This document shows, piece by piece, positions 18,276-26,830 of a stretch of DNA of 64,000 nucleotides. The position numbers and the translations under genes are program-made. The stretch's first letter is position 1; each line of letters begins with the position of its first letter. Source of the stretch: Bacilli bacterium (lineage in GTDB: Bacteria; Bacillota_I; Bacilli_A; RF39; UBA660); assembly GCA_017460175.1 (NCBI GenBank), contig JAFUBO010000004.1:149592-213591 (forward strand), read 5' to 3'. Below the pieces are notes generated by a model. It did no database searches. It had not been told where the DNA came from and saw only the letters and a list, made by a program, of their open reading frames with translations.

Positions 18276-19154
18276 TTATTTTACATTTTTAGACTCTATA
18301 TAATCTTTAACAGGTCCATAACTTCTTCTGTGTTCTTTTATAATACCATATTTATTTATTGCCTCCAAATGTGTCTTAGTAGGATAACCTACATTATTTT
18401 TAAAATCATACATTGGATACAATTTATCCAACTCATACATCATTCTATCACGTGTTACTTTAGCAAGTACACTAGCGGCACTTATAGTAATAGATTTCAA
18501 ATCTCCTTTAATAATTGGAGTAGTTGGAATATCTATATCTAGTTTCATTGCATCAGTTAGAACATGTTGTGGTTTTACTTTACAATTATTAATAGCTATA
18601 ATCATTGCTTCTTTAGTAGCTTGATAGATATTAATTTCATCAATTCTTTTTTCATCTACTATACCTATACCGTATGTTATAGCCTGCTTTTTTATTTCTT
18701 CAAAATAATAATCTCTTTTTTTCTCACTTAACTTTTTACTATCAGTTAATCCATCTAAATTAAAGTTTTCTGGTAATACACAGCAAGCAGCTACTACTGG
18801 GCCAACTAATGGACCACGGCCAACTTCATCTACTCCTCCTATTAGAGTAATACCAGTTTTTCTTAAATCTCTTTCATATTTATAATTATCTAATGAATCT
18901 AAATATAATTCTAATTTTTTTATAATAGCCTTATTACTTATATTATTAGATTTTTTTAGTCTTTCCAAACAACTTTTTATACTTAAACATGAAATATTTT
19001 CTATTATATCTATTTCTTCATTAGTAATAGATTCCACTTCTAAACTGTCACAACTTCTTTTAATTCCATGAAGTACTAAAGAAGTATCTCCTACTACCAT
19101 AATATTACTATTATCTTTAGTATTTAATTCATTAATTATTTCACGTTTATTCAT
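18276..19154 (-). CDS. rnhB: Ribonuclease HII with an extended N-terminus
   Basis: The catalytic domain (from about residue 100) has GVDEVGRGPLVGPVVAA, LTDSKKLSEKKR, a third acidic site in LTDAMKLD, and SVLAKVTRDRMM. It cleaves RNA in RNA-DNA hybrids and misincorporated ribonucleotides. At 292 residues it exceeds the roughly 255 of B. subtilis. The first 75 residues contain MVVGDTSLVLHGIKRSCDSLEV, which recalls the GG-x-A-LxxHGxxR-xTxDID pattern of minimal nucleotidyltransferases but lacks its catalytic acidic pair. GGTGAGG lies close before the ATG at 19154; no later start has a ribosome site. Confidence 0.93.
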   Translation of the reverse strand: MNKREIINELNTKDNSNIMVVGDTSLVLHGIKRSCDSLEVESITNEEIDIIENISCLSIKSCLERLKKSNNISNKAIIKKLELYLDSLDNYKYERDLRKTGITLIGGVDEVGRGPLVGPVVAACCVLPENFNLDGLTDSKKLSEKKRDYYFEEIKKQAITYGIGIVDEKRIDEINIYQATKEAMIIAINNCKVKPQHVLTDAMKLDIDIPTTPIIKGDLKSITISAASVLAKVTRDRMMYELDKLYPMYDFKNNVGYPTKTHLEAINKYGIIKEHRRSYGPVKDYIESKNVK

Positions 19155-19200
19155 AACCTCACCAATTTAATTGTCTATCATTAAATAAAAAAATGCAAGA

Positions 19201-19229
19201 AAAAAAGAATAGAATTATTTTTCTATTCT
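19201..19229 (-). terminator. rbgA terminator
   Basis: AGAATAGAA (19206-19214) pairs with TTCTATTCT (19221-19229), followed on the minus strand by T7 and more T-rich sequence. Confidence 0.8.
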
Positions 19230-20087
19230 GTCAAATGTTACTTTACCAAAATATCCATTTTTTAAGTCTTTTATTATTAAATCACTTACTTTATCATAAT
19301 CCACTATTCCACCACGAGATAGGGCACCACGTCTTTTACCAATAGTCTCATATGCTTCTACAAAGTCTTCTTCTAATTTTGTAATACCATATCTTTCTTC
19401 TAATTTATTAGGATATAGTTCATATAATTTTTTTAATATAAAACAAGCTATTTCATCTAAGTTTAATATTTCTTCTTTTATAGATGAAAATGCTGCTAGT
19501 ATTTTAGCATTATCTTGATTTTCAATTTTAGGCCAAAGTATTCCAGGTGAGTCTAATAGTTCTATATCTTTATTAACTCTAATCCATGATAAGTTTTTAG
19601 TAAATCCTGGGGTATTACCAACACCAGCTGATTTCTTACCAACAAGTCTATTGATTAATGTAGATTTACCGGCATTAGGTACACCTACTATCAATACACG
19701 AGCAGAACGTTTCTTCATACCTTTTTCTTCTCTAGTTTTATTAATAGAATCCATAATGTTTTTAGTAATATTAATTAATTCATTACAGTTACCATTCATT
19801 AAATCAACACAAACTACTTTGTATCCAGAAGACTCATAAGTCTTAAGTATCTTTTTAGTCTCTTCTTCATCACATAAATCCATTTTAGTAACTACTAGAA
19901 TTTTTGGTTTATCTTTAATTAAATCATCAATATCAACTATCTTACTAGATATAGGCATTCTACCATCTATTACCTCATAAACTATATCTATTAAATTTAA
20001 TTTTTCACTTATCTCTCTTTTAGTCTTAGCCATATGACCAGGATACCAGTTGATTACGGTTTTATTAAACACTTTTTCTTCATTCAT
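19215..20087 (-). CDS. rbgA: Ribosome biogenesis GTPase RbgA (YlqF)
   Basis: A circularly permuted GTPase of about 290 residues needed for late 50S assembly. The N-terminus INWYPGHMAKTKREI is diagnostic. G4 (VVTKMD) precedes G1 (GVPNAGKSTLINRL), G2 (NTPGFT) and G3 (LLDSPGILWP). A C-terminal helical domain ends the protein. The start at 20087 follows AAGGAG at 9 nt. The start codon and its ribosome site lie in a 25-bp sequence repeated at 20867-20891. It follows a GNAT gene by 18 nt. Its neighbour rnhB is the usual Firmicutes partner. Confidence 0.95.
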   Translation of the reverse strand: MNEEKVFNKTVINWYPGHMAKTKREISEKLNLIDIVYEVIDGRMPISSKIVDIDDLIKDKPKILVVTKMDLCDEEETKKILKTYESSGYKVVCVDLMNGNCNELINITKNIMDSINKTREEKGMKKRSARVLIVGVPNAGKSTLINRLVGKKSAGVGNTPGFTKNLSWIRVNKDIELLDSPGILWPKIENQDNAKILAAFSSIKEEILNLDEIACFILKKLYELYPNKLEERYGITKLEEDFVEAYETIGKRRGALSRGGIVDYDKVSDLIIKDLKNGYFGKVTFDRIEK

Positions 20088-20103
20088 TTGGATCAACTCC
20101 TTT
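20079..20103. repeat. 25-bp direct repeat, copy 1 (rbgA start region)
   Basis: Perfectly identical to 20867-20891. It covers the ribosome-binding site and first codons of rbgA. The two copies are 788 bp apart and bracket the GNAT gene. Confidence 0.9.
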
Positions 20104-20105
20104 AT

Positions 20106-20648
20106 TTATAATTCATTTTTAGTGATAGAATAATAAATCATATCAGCACGCGTTCCATCAGGATTTATTCTTCTTTCTCTTAATGTTCCATCATATTTCA
20201 TACCAGCTTTTTCCATAACTCTACCGCTTGCTGGATTAGAAGATCTATGATTTGCTTCAACTAAATAAAAATCTTGTTCAGTCAATAAATATTCAATTAC
20301 TCTTCTTAATACTTCTGATGCATAACCTTTATTCCAATATTTTGAACCATAACAATATCCTAAAGAAATTGTTTTGTGTTTAACACTTTTACCTTCTTCA
20401 CAAATACTTCCAATTACTTCATGTGTGTCTTTTGTTTCAACAATCCAGTTATATGAACCACTTTCATAATTTGATATCCACTTACTAATAACTGTTTTTG
20501 TTTCATCTACATTATTATGAAGTGGCCATGATAAGAATTTATTTGTTTCTGAATCAGTTGCCCAATTATTAAACATTCCTTCTGCATCTTCAATAGTAAA
20601 TTTTCTAAGTATTAATCTTTCTGTTTCTAAAGTTTTTGTATTATCCAT
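20106..20648 (-). CDS. GNAT N-acetyltransferase, RimJ/RimL-like
   Basis: About 180 residues. LETERLILRKFTIEDAEGMF is the classic opening of the RimJ/RimL/YdaF group. The acetyl-CoA segment is SLGYCYGSKYWNKGYASEVLR, and the C-terminal NPASGRVMEKAGMKYDG is typical of these enzymes, which acetylate amino groups of proteins or small molecules. GAGGTGA sets the start at 20648. It lies between the two copies of a 25-bp repeat, which suggests insertion next to rbgA, and is probably cotranscribed with rbgA. Confidence 0.88.
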   Translation of the reverse strand: MDNTKTLETERLILRKFTIEDAEGMFNNWATDSETNKFLSWPLHNNVDETKTVISKWISNYESGSYNWIVETKDTHEVIGSICEEGKSVKHKTISLGYCYGSKYWNKGYASEVLRRVIEYLLTEQDFYLVEANHRSSNPASGRVMEKAGMKYDGTLRERRINPDGTRADMIYYSITKNEL

Positions 20649-20782
20649 AATTTCACCTCTTTTTATAAATATTAAATGTGTCGGCATACTACAAGCCAGT
20701 ACTCTAATTCCTCACATAATTGAGTATATTTTAACCTATTTTTTATTATTTTTCTTAATTTTTTATTAAAACTTGCAAGATC

Positions 20783-20875
20783 TCATTTACTAAAATGTCC
20801 CATTTTATAAGGATTTAAGTGATAGTCGTCATAAATACAAGCCAACCAATTTATATTAGTTTTGTTTTCATTCAT
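20783..20875 (-). pseudogene. Duplicated rbgA 5' remnant (30-codon ORF)
   Basis: This short frame starts within the second copy of the 25-bp repeat, so it has the rbgA ribosome site and start. Its first residues, MNENKTNINW, resemble rbgA's MNEEKVFNKTVINW; the rest has no clear rbgA match. It ends at TGA. I read it as debris from duplication of the rbgA start during insertion of the GNAT segment. It could be translated, but nothing supports a function. The interval 20649-20944 holds this, the repeat, a TATAAT-like box and a terminator. Confidence 0.5.
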
Positions 20876-20891
20876 TTGGATCAACTCCTTT
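20867..20891. repeat. 25-bp direct repeat, copy 2
   Basis: Identical to 20079-20103. It lies downstream of the terminator at 20914-20937 and carries a ribosome-binding site plus ATG for a 30-codon remnant. Confidence 0.9.
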
Positions 20892-20913
20892 TAAATTTAT
20901 TTCATTATATCAT

Positions 20914-20937
20914 AAAAAGTAGGATTCCTCCTACTTT
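20914..20937 (-). terminator. Terminator of the TIR/zinc-ribbon operon
   Basis: AAAGTAGGA (20916-20924) pairs with TCCTACTTT (20929-20937), followed on the minus strand by T5, just after the stop at 20945. Confidence 0.75.
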
Positions 20938-20944
20938 ATTATTT

Positions 20945-21754
20945 TTACCAATCACTACTCCAGTCAGTTCCACCTGAATCCCAACTATCAGATGAATCCC
21001 AACTACTATCAGAATCCCAGTCATCATCAGAACTACTACTGCTACTAGATTCCCAACTTTCATCATAGACATCGCTTGTAGTTATATCTGTATATGAGTT
21101 ATCATTGTCATAGTTATATCCATCATAATATTCTCCTATATCACCTTCATAATCAGGTTTTGAAGTATATATCCAGTCATTATCATATACGTACCAATTA
21201 CCATGTACATAATAATATTCTTGGCCATTAATATTATAATATCCTCTTGAAGGAGAGTTTACTGTAAAAATTAGTACTAATGCCGTTATAAGAAATGGTA
21301 TAACTGTAGATGCTATCATTGAACCAATAATAATAGCAAATATATTTTTATTTCTTCTAGAACTACTATTTTTATTATTATTTAGTTCTTTTTGATTTAT
21401 AATTTCTTCTTTTAATTTCATATAAAGTTCATTTACTGCATATTTTTCATCTTTACCTTCATAACGTATTTTTCTTTCTCCTGTATCTTTATTCTTATAT
21501 ACAATAAATTTACCTGTATTTTCATCTTTATATATACCAAAAGCTTTTGGTTCTTTATAATCAATTCCTATAAAGAATCTTGTAGTTTCATATGGTGGAA
21601 GATTATGATCTTTATACCATTTTTCTAATTCTTCTATTGTTTTTGGAACTTCATTAGAAACCCTTTTAAAATCTTTATTAGGAGAACCACAACTAGGACA
21701 TTTTTCTTCTGAATCATCTATATAATTATTACAATATTCACATCTTACTTTCAT
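20945..21754 (-). CDS. Zinc-ribbon membrane protein with Ser/Asp/Trp-rich tail
   Basis: 269 residues. The N-terminal zinc ribbon is CEYCNNY...CPSCGSP (residues 5-24). A cytoplasmic beta-rich segment of about 100 residues follows, then one transmembrane helix (about 139-163). After that is a Tyr/Asn/Gly-rich extracytoplasmic part ending in about 45 residues of Ser, Asp and Trp repeats (SSWDSSDSWDSGG pattern). No enzyme motif. It begins 4 nt after the TIR-protein stop and probably forms a two-gene operon with it, so it may be a partner in the same membrane complex. No function is known to me. Confidence 0.7.
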   Translation of the reverse strand: MKVRCEYCNNYIDDSEEKCPSCGSPNKDFKRVSNEVPKTIEELEKWYKDHNLPPYETTRFFIGIDYKEPKAFGIYKDENTGKFIVYKNKDTGERKIRYEGKDEKYAVNELYMKLKEEIINQKELNNNKNSSSRRNKNIFAIIIGSMIASTVIPFLITALVLIFTVNSPSRGYYNINGQEYYYVHGNWYVYDNDWIYTSKPDYEGDIGEYYDGYNYDNDNSYTDITTSDVYDESWESSSSSSSDDDWDSDSSWDSSDSWDSGGTDWSSDW

Positions 21755-21758
21755 AATT

Positions 21759-24149
21759 TTACCTCTTCAAATATTCTTTAGCTTCTTTTAATAAATCATT
21801 TAATGTATATATTTTAATCGAATATATTTTACCATTATTTGAGATAAATACTTTATCTTTATCTACTTTACGTAAATTTTTAATATGGGCTACTTTATTA
21901 AAGTTTTTGTCTAATACATATGAATCAGATAAATCTCCAATATAAGTTCTATTATATTTATCTATACCATAATATTTATTTACTTTACCTACATTAGTTA
22001 ATTTCTTTATAAGATTTTTATCTTTTGTATTATATATAGCTATATCTTTATTAGTATAATTTACAAATAATAACTTTTTATCAGTACTATAGAATAATTT
22101 ATCTACTAGGCTTTTATTTTTCATATGATAAGTATCTTTTAATTTATCATAGTCTGTATATGAAACAGAGTCATCAATAGAAAAATCATTTTCTATGTTT
22201 TCTGCTTTTATATTTTTATTAGATTTTGCTTCATAAAGTATTACTCTATTTTCATCACTAGGTATTAGAATAAAACCTTTTTCTGATAGAGCTACTTTAA
22301 TATATTTATCTATATTAAACTCATATCTTCCAGCATATTCTACACTATTATTATATTCCATATTGATGTAGTTAACTTCTCCATTTTTTAAGAATACTAA
22401 ATATACATCTTTATCTAGGAATGAATACATTTCTATTATTTCACTAGTACAATTAAATGAGCCTATTGTATTAGAATTTGCCATATCTAGTACTTCTACA
22501 ATATCATGTGTAGCAACTGCGATACTATTAGTATTTTCTGCATATGATTTAATAATTGTTTTACCCCATTTATTATCAAAAATTTTTGTCCAATTAGTAT
22601 ATCCATCTATATAATTATATGATACTAATAATGCATTAAAATTAGCTCCTAATGATCTATTTGTTAGGATATAAACATTATTATCTTTAGTAAACATACC
22701 ATTTATATAACTAGTATTTAATTCTACATTATTTATTTCTTTACTTTCATTAATACTAATAGTATGAATTGTTATATAATCTTCTTCATTAACATTAAAA
22801 CTATTATTAGATGTAGATACAAATAAGTAATTAGAATCTTCTGAATAGTATAATTCTTTTTCTAAATGTTCTAAGGTGATATTAATTATTTCTTTATTTT
22901 CTAACACATTATAAATATGTAGTTTATTCTTTTCTAAGTAAGATAAGTATTTACCTTTTTCTTCTCCTCTTACTGCAATAAATGTTTCATTAGATTTTTT
23001 TATTTCTTTTACTATTTTATTATTTTTTATATCGAAAATATTAATATTACCTTTATCATTTATATAAGCAAATTTATCATTACCTATAAATGTGAATGAG
23101 TATTCTGTTGTATATATATTACTTACATCTACTGTATGTATTTCTTTTAATTTATTTGTTTCGATTAAAGTTATTGTATCTGATTCATCATATATAGCTG
23201 CATATTTATCATTATAATTATTCTTAATATGTTTAGCTATACCTTTAGTTTTTAATTCTCTTACTGCTTTATATGAACTACCTACATCATATACTCCTAA
23301 ACTTTCAGATAAAGCATATTCAGCTTCTGGTGTATAAGGCATTTTTACTCCATTGAAGTTAGTTAATGCTTCATATGATGATTTTATTGCAGAATATCTA
23401 TTATCTTTCTTTATGTAATTTTTTGCTTTTTCTGATAGAGTTAATGCTTGATGACGTTTAAGAATATTTTGTTGTGAATTTATCTTTATTAACATAATAG
23501 ATGTATAAAGTAAGAATACTATACTTGCGATGGAAATACCAATTGCGATATTAGTTTTTCTTTTTTGTTCTCTTAATTTATGGCGTTGTTTTAAATCATC
23601 ATAATCTATTTGACACATTGCGGCAGCAAGTCTTAATTTTTCTTCATTAATTCTTTTTAATACTTCTTTATTATTATTTCCACGTACATCTGCAGCTAAT
23701 GGTTCAACAAGTTTTTTTTCTTTTTTCTTTTTACCATTTCTTGTTGTTTCTATTTCTTCAAATAATACTTCTTCTGGGAAAGAATCTTTAGGTTCTCCTT
23801 CAATAAGTACACAAAATATATTTTTAGTTCCCCTTAATTTTTTAAATGTTTCTATTTCTTTTTTACACCATAAAGATTCTTTTAATCTAGGTGAACATAT
23901 TACTATTAAGTATTTAGAACTATTTAGTGCTTCTAATATTGGATCTTCCAAGTTACTTGATAGTGGTAATTCTTCTTGATCTCTAAATAGTCTTTTGAAT
24001 GTTCTTCCTTCTATATGTAATTGTTCTTTTAAGTTTTTTGGCAATTCATAAGTTTCTAATGCTTTATGTAAGTTTTCTGCAACAAACTTATCTAAATTAC
24101 AATGTCTATAACTTATAAAGGCATCATATTTATATTGTTTTTCTTCCAT
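21759..24149 (-). CDS. TIR-domain membrane protein with C-terminal propeller-like region
   Basis: 796 residues. The TIR domain spans about 6-155: DAFISYRHCNLDKFVAENL, a DQEELP loop, LIVICSPRLKESLWCKKE. Glu98 sits in the WCxxE position used as the catalytic Glu of NAD-cleaving TIRs. A basic linker, then LAAAMCQIDYDDLKQRHKLR, precede a single transmembrane helix (about 200-222). The C-terminal 550 residues are short beta-strand units resembling WD40/propeller blades, expected on the other side of the membrane. TIR-TM-propeller proteins are recurrent in Firmicutes, with role mostly untested (defence, signalling or cell death). Followed by the zinc-ribbon gene. Confidence 0.82.
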   Translation of the reverse strand: MEEKQYKYDAFISYRHCNLDKFVAENLHKALETYELPKNLKEQLHIEGRTFKRLFRDQEELPLSSNLEDPILEALNSSKYLIVICSPRLKESLWCKKEIETFKKLRGTKNIFCVLIEGEPKDSFPEEVLFEEIETTRNGKKKKEKKLVEPLAADVRGNNNKEVLKRINEEKLRLAAAMCQIDYDDLKQRHKLREQKRKTNIAIGISIASIVFLLYTSIMLIKINSQQNILKRHQALTLSEKAKNYIKKDNRYSAIKSSYEALTNFNGVKMPYTPEAEYALSESLGVYDVGSSYKAVRELKTKGIAKHIKNNYNDKYAAIYDESDTITLIETNKLKEIHTVDVSNIYTTEYSFTFIGNDKFAYINDKGNINIFDIKNNKIVKEIKKSNETFIAVRGEEKGKYLSYLEKNKLHIYNVLENKEIINITLEHLEKELYYSEDSNYLFVSTSNNSFNVNEEDYITIHTISINESKEINNVELNTSYINGMFTKDNNVYILTNRSLGANFNALLVSYNYIDGYTNWTKIFDNKWGKTIIKSYAENTNSIAVATHDIVEVLDMANSNTIGSFNCTSEIIEMYSFLDKDVYLVFLKNGEVNYINMEYNNSVEYAGRYEFNIDKYIKVALSEKGFILIPSDENRVILYEAKSNKNIKAENIENDFSIDDSVSYTDYDKLKDTYHMKNKSLVDKLFYSTDKKLLFVNYTNKDIAIYNTKDKNLIKKLTNVGKVNKYYGIDKYNRTYIGDLSDSYVLDKNFNKVAHIKNLRKVDKDKVFISNNGKIYSIKIYTLNDLLKEAKEYLKR

Positions 24150-24233
24150 AATTGTACTCCTTTTTAAACATGTATATTATAAATCTTTGTAGTTTGTTTC
24201 TTATTTTTTACTAAAACTAATAATTTTAATCAA

Positions 24234-24770
24234 TTATTTAACATGATTTTTTGATAATAATTTTTCTTTTGTTTCAGCTAAATATGTTTTTCTTTTTTCT
24301 AATTTATCTGGATGATGTGCAAGGGCATCACATCTTTGTATTTCATATAGTTTCCAACATACTTCATGGTCTTCTTCTATTTCTTCATCTGTGATTGGAC
24401 TATCATGTTTTTCAATTAAATAACAAATATATTCTATATATTCATCAGCAAATCCTAATCTTTTTAGTATTTCTTTAGACATTTCTTTTGATACTTTAGC
24501 ATGATTTCTAAAATGTCTTACTTCTTCATCTTGGTATGAAAATGGTTTACCTATATCATGTAATAATAAGGCTAATCTAACATCAAAATCTTTTTCTGAT
24601 AAGCTTAATGCTAATAAGGTATGATTCCATACATCTAAATGATGATGAGGATGATTTTGTAAAAAACCAATACTACTTTTAATTTCAGGAATAATTTGTA
24701 GTAAATAATCAATGTTTTCATTAATAGATTTAACTACATCATCTGATAATAAAATTTCTTCTAAGCTCAT
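24234..24770 (-). CDS. HD-domain phosphohydrolase-like protein
   Basis: 178 residues. The HD metal site is complete: HLDVWNHTL supplies the first His, LLLHDIGKP the HD pair, then FRNHAKVS and a final Asp in RCDALAH. The fold matches the HD domains of tRNA nucleotidyltransferase C-termini and YedJ/PgpH-like phosphohydrolases. Substrate unknown. A paralogue with the same layout lies at 26185-26778. It starts a run of closely packed genes with the GNAT at 24784, probably cotranscribed. Confidence 0.82.
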   Translation of the reverse strand: MSLEEILLSDDVVKSINENIDYLLQIIPEIKSSIGFLQNHPHHHLDVWNHTLLALSLSEKDFDVRLALLLHDIGKPFSYQDEEVRHFRNHAKVSKEMSKEILKRLGFADEYIEYICYLIEKHDSPITDEEIEEDHEVCWKLYEIQRCDALAHHPDKLEKRKTYLAETKEKLLSKNHVK

Positions 24771-24783
24771 ACTATTCTCCTTA

Positions 24784-25221
24784 TTACTTTTTATATTTCA
24801 TATAATATCTTGTATCTGTTTCTTCAATTATATTAAATCCTAACTTTTTATATAAAGATATTGCTTTTATATTTTCTTTATATACCCATAAATATACTAT
24901 ATCATTATTATTAATTATATTTTTTATAATATCAGTACCAATACCTTTATTTCTATATTTTTCTTCTATATATATTTCATCTAGTAGTTTTCCTTCGTCT
25001 TTATTAGTTAATAATACACATCCAATTATTTGATTATCAATTATAATATTACAATAATAATCTAATAATTTTATTACTTCATTTTTTATATAATTATTAA
25101 TTTTATTAATTTCTTCATTTGATAGATTATGGGAATATTCATAAATAGTTCTTTTTTTATATTCAATTAATTTATTTATGTCTTTGTCTTTTGCTTTTAC
25201 TAATTTATATTTCATAAGCAT
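24784..25221 (-). CDS. GNAT N-acetyltransferase
   Basis: 145 residues. The acetyl-CoA-binding motif is IYIEEKYRNKGIGTDII, followed by the usual ENIKAISLYKKLGFNIIEETD C-terminal motif. The N-terminal half is strongly divergent and the substrate cannot be guessed. A second ATG two codons downstream is equally possible. It follows the chagasin-like gene with no gap and ends 13 nt before the HD gene. Confidence 0.85.
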   Translation of the reverse strand: MLMKYKLVKAKDKDINKLIEYKKRTIYEYSHNLSNEEINKINNYIKNEVIKLLDYYCNIIIDNQIIGCVLLTNKDEGKLLDEIYIEEKYRNKGIGTDIIKNIINNNDIVYLWVYKENIKAISLYKKLGFNIIEETDTRYYMKYKK

Positions 25222-25629
25222 CTATTTATTATCCTCTACTACTACTAAAGATATATTTAAATCTTTATCTACTTTTATAGTATATACATCTTCTTTAGGT
25301 GGATAATCTTCATTTGTGATAGAAACGAACTTGAATGTAACATGAGTTACTCCTTCTTTTAATCCTTTAAATACATAATTTCTATAAATAGAAGCACCTA
25401 CTTTACCATTAATATTTTCATCTTTTAATACATATACTTTGGAACACTCTACAATAGAAGAATCTTCTATTACATATTCCCATTTAAATGGTATACCTGC
25501 ATTTATTTCTTTAGTTATTTCTAATTGTTTAGATGATTCATTCCCAATAAATTTAATTCCTATTAATACTAATATCAGTAACGCTACTATAATAAATACT
25601 ACTATTCCTATTATTATTTTTTTACTCAT
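25222..25629 (-). CDS. Membrane-anchored chagasin-like (I42) protease-inhibitor domain protein
   Basis: 135 residues with an N-terminal transmembrane anchor (about 4-26) and an extracytoplasmic beta domain. The pattern AGIPFKWEYVI, then VGASIYRNYVFKGLKEGVTHVTFKF, then a late YTIKV strand, fits the immunoglobulin-like chagasin/I42 fold that inhibits papain-type cysteine proteases. The NPTTGY loop is replaced by NAGIPFKW, so inhibitory activity is not assured. The ATG overlaps the TGA of the upstream HAD gene, indicating translational coupling. Confidence 0.6.
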   Translation of the reverse strand: MSKKIIIGIVVFIIVALLILVLIGIKFIGNESSKQLEITKEINAGIPFKWEYVIEDSSIVECSKVYVLKDENINGKVGASIYRNYVFKGLKEGVTHVTFKFVSITNEDYPPKEDVYTIKVDKDLNISLVVVEDNK

Positions 25630-26204
25630 ATTAATCCTCTTTCTTTAAAATAGTTTATTATTTTTTCATCATTATTTTCATATAAAATACCATTTATTCC
25701 TTTAGAATTAGCTACCAAAATATTTTCTTTAGTATCATCTATAAAATAGCAATCTTTTGGATTTAATTTATATTTATCTAAGAATATATCAAATAGTTTA
25801 CCATCTTTTTTTATTGTTTTATATTCATAAGAGAATACATATCCATCTAAATCTTTTAATATATTTTTATAATATAAAGAAGCATCTTTATTATTATCTG
25901 ATAATATATATACTTTATTTTTTTTCTTTAATTCTTTTATTAGATTGATTAGATTTGTATTTAAATCTCTTAATTCATAGTATTTTATTAATGTATCTTT
26001 ATATTTAGATTTTATATTATTAGAAAAATTATAATTATTAAATTTTTCTTCTATACTCATATCAGTAGTATCCATATCATTCCAATCATCAAAAAATCTT
26101 ACTAATTCGTTATATTCAGATTCATTTAAATCTATTTTTTTTAATATATCTTTTGCTTTTCCTTTTAGGATAACTCCTCCTAAATCAAATATGATATTCT
26201 TCAT
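25626..26204 (-). CDS. HAD-superfamily hydrolase
   Basis: 192 residues with motif I at the N-terminus (IIFDLGGVI), motif II VYILSDNN, motif III Lys in TIKKDGKLF and motif IV CYFIDDTKEN. The FDLGGV form, with Gly in place of the second Asp, occurs in the YihX/epoxide-hydrolase-like branch. Probably a small-molecule phosphatase in the cytoplasm. It overlaps the HD gene at its 5' end by 20 nt and the chagasin-like gene at its 3' end by 4 nt. Its TGA stop supports the standard code. Confidence 0.85.
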   Translation of the reverse strand: MKNIIFDLGGVILKGKAKDILKKIDLNESEYNELVRFFDDWNDMDTTDMSIEEKFNNYNFSNNIKSKYKDTLIKYYELRDLNTNLINLIKELKKKNKVYILSDNNKDASLYYKNILKDLDGYVFSYEYKTIKKDGKLFDIFLDKYKLNPKDCYFIDDTKENILVANSKGINGILYENNDEKIINYFKERGLI

Positions 26205-26778
26205 TCAAACTCCTTTCATACTTTGAAAGTATATTATCTTTTTGTTTTTTATAATCATCTAATAAGTAGTAATATTCTTCATTTTGAGCAAGTAAATCTG
26301 CTTTTTTAAATTTGAATAATAATTCTATTTCTTCTTTTGTGAAAGAACTTACTATAGTATTTAATTCTTCTTCAGTTAATCTACCAAAGTTTAAATCATG
26401 AAACATTATTAATTTAGTTACTGTTTCTATTAGTTCTTTATCCAGATTATTTTTTATTGCGAATTCATTAAATATTTCAGCTGATTTCGTCCAATGATTA
26501 GGAAAGTGTCCTACTCCAAATCTATCTTCTTCATATACTATTGGTTTAGCTATATCATGGAAAAGAGCGGTTACTCTTAATATTAAATTATTATCTACAT
26601 TATCTATAACATGAAGGATATGTTCAAAGACATCATAAGTATGCCATTTACTTTTTTGATCAAAATTAAGACAAGCTCTAAATTCCGGTATAAGTTCAAA
26701 TAATTCATCTTGTCCTTTTCTTAATATATCACTTGGTTTATCAGTTACAAGTATTTTAAATAATTCTTCTATACTCAT
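26185..26778 (-). CDS. HD-domain phosphohydrolase-like protein (paralogue of 24234-24770)
   Basis: 197 residues. HTYDVFEHILHV, ALFHDIAKPIVYEE, HFPNHWTKSAEIF and KADLLAQN give the ordered HD-site ligands. The layout matches the other HD protein 1.5 kb downstream and the HD domain of CCA-adding enzymes, but there is no nucleotidyltransferase part. Substrate unknown. First gene of a five-gene overlapping run (HD, HAD, chagasin-like, GNAT, HD). Confidence 0.82.
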   Translation of the reverse strand: MSIEELFKILVTDKPSDILRKGQDELFELIPEFRACLNFDQKSKWHTYDVFEHILHVIDNVDNNLILRVTALFHDIAKPIVYEEDRFGVGHFPNHWTKSAEIFNEFAIKNNLDKELIETVTKLIMFHDLNFGRLTEEELNTIVSSFTKEEIELLFKFKKADLLAQNEEYYYLLDDYKKQKDNILSKYERSLNEEYHI

Positions 26779-26801
26779 AAATCCACCTCTTTTATAATTA
26801 T

Positions 26802-26830
26802 AACAAAAGAGTAGAATTTCTTCTACTCCT
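26802..26830 (-). terminator. Terminator after the lipoprotein pair
   Basis: GAGTAGAA (26809-26816) pairs with TTCTACTC (26821-26828), followed on the minus strand by TTTTG and T-rich sequence. Confidence 0.6.
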
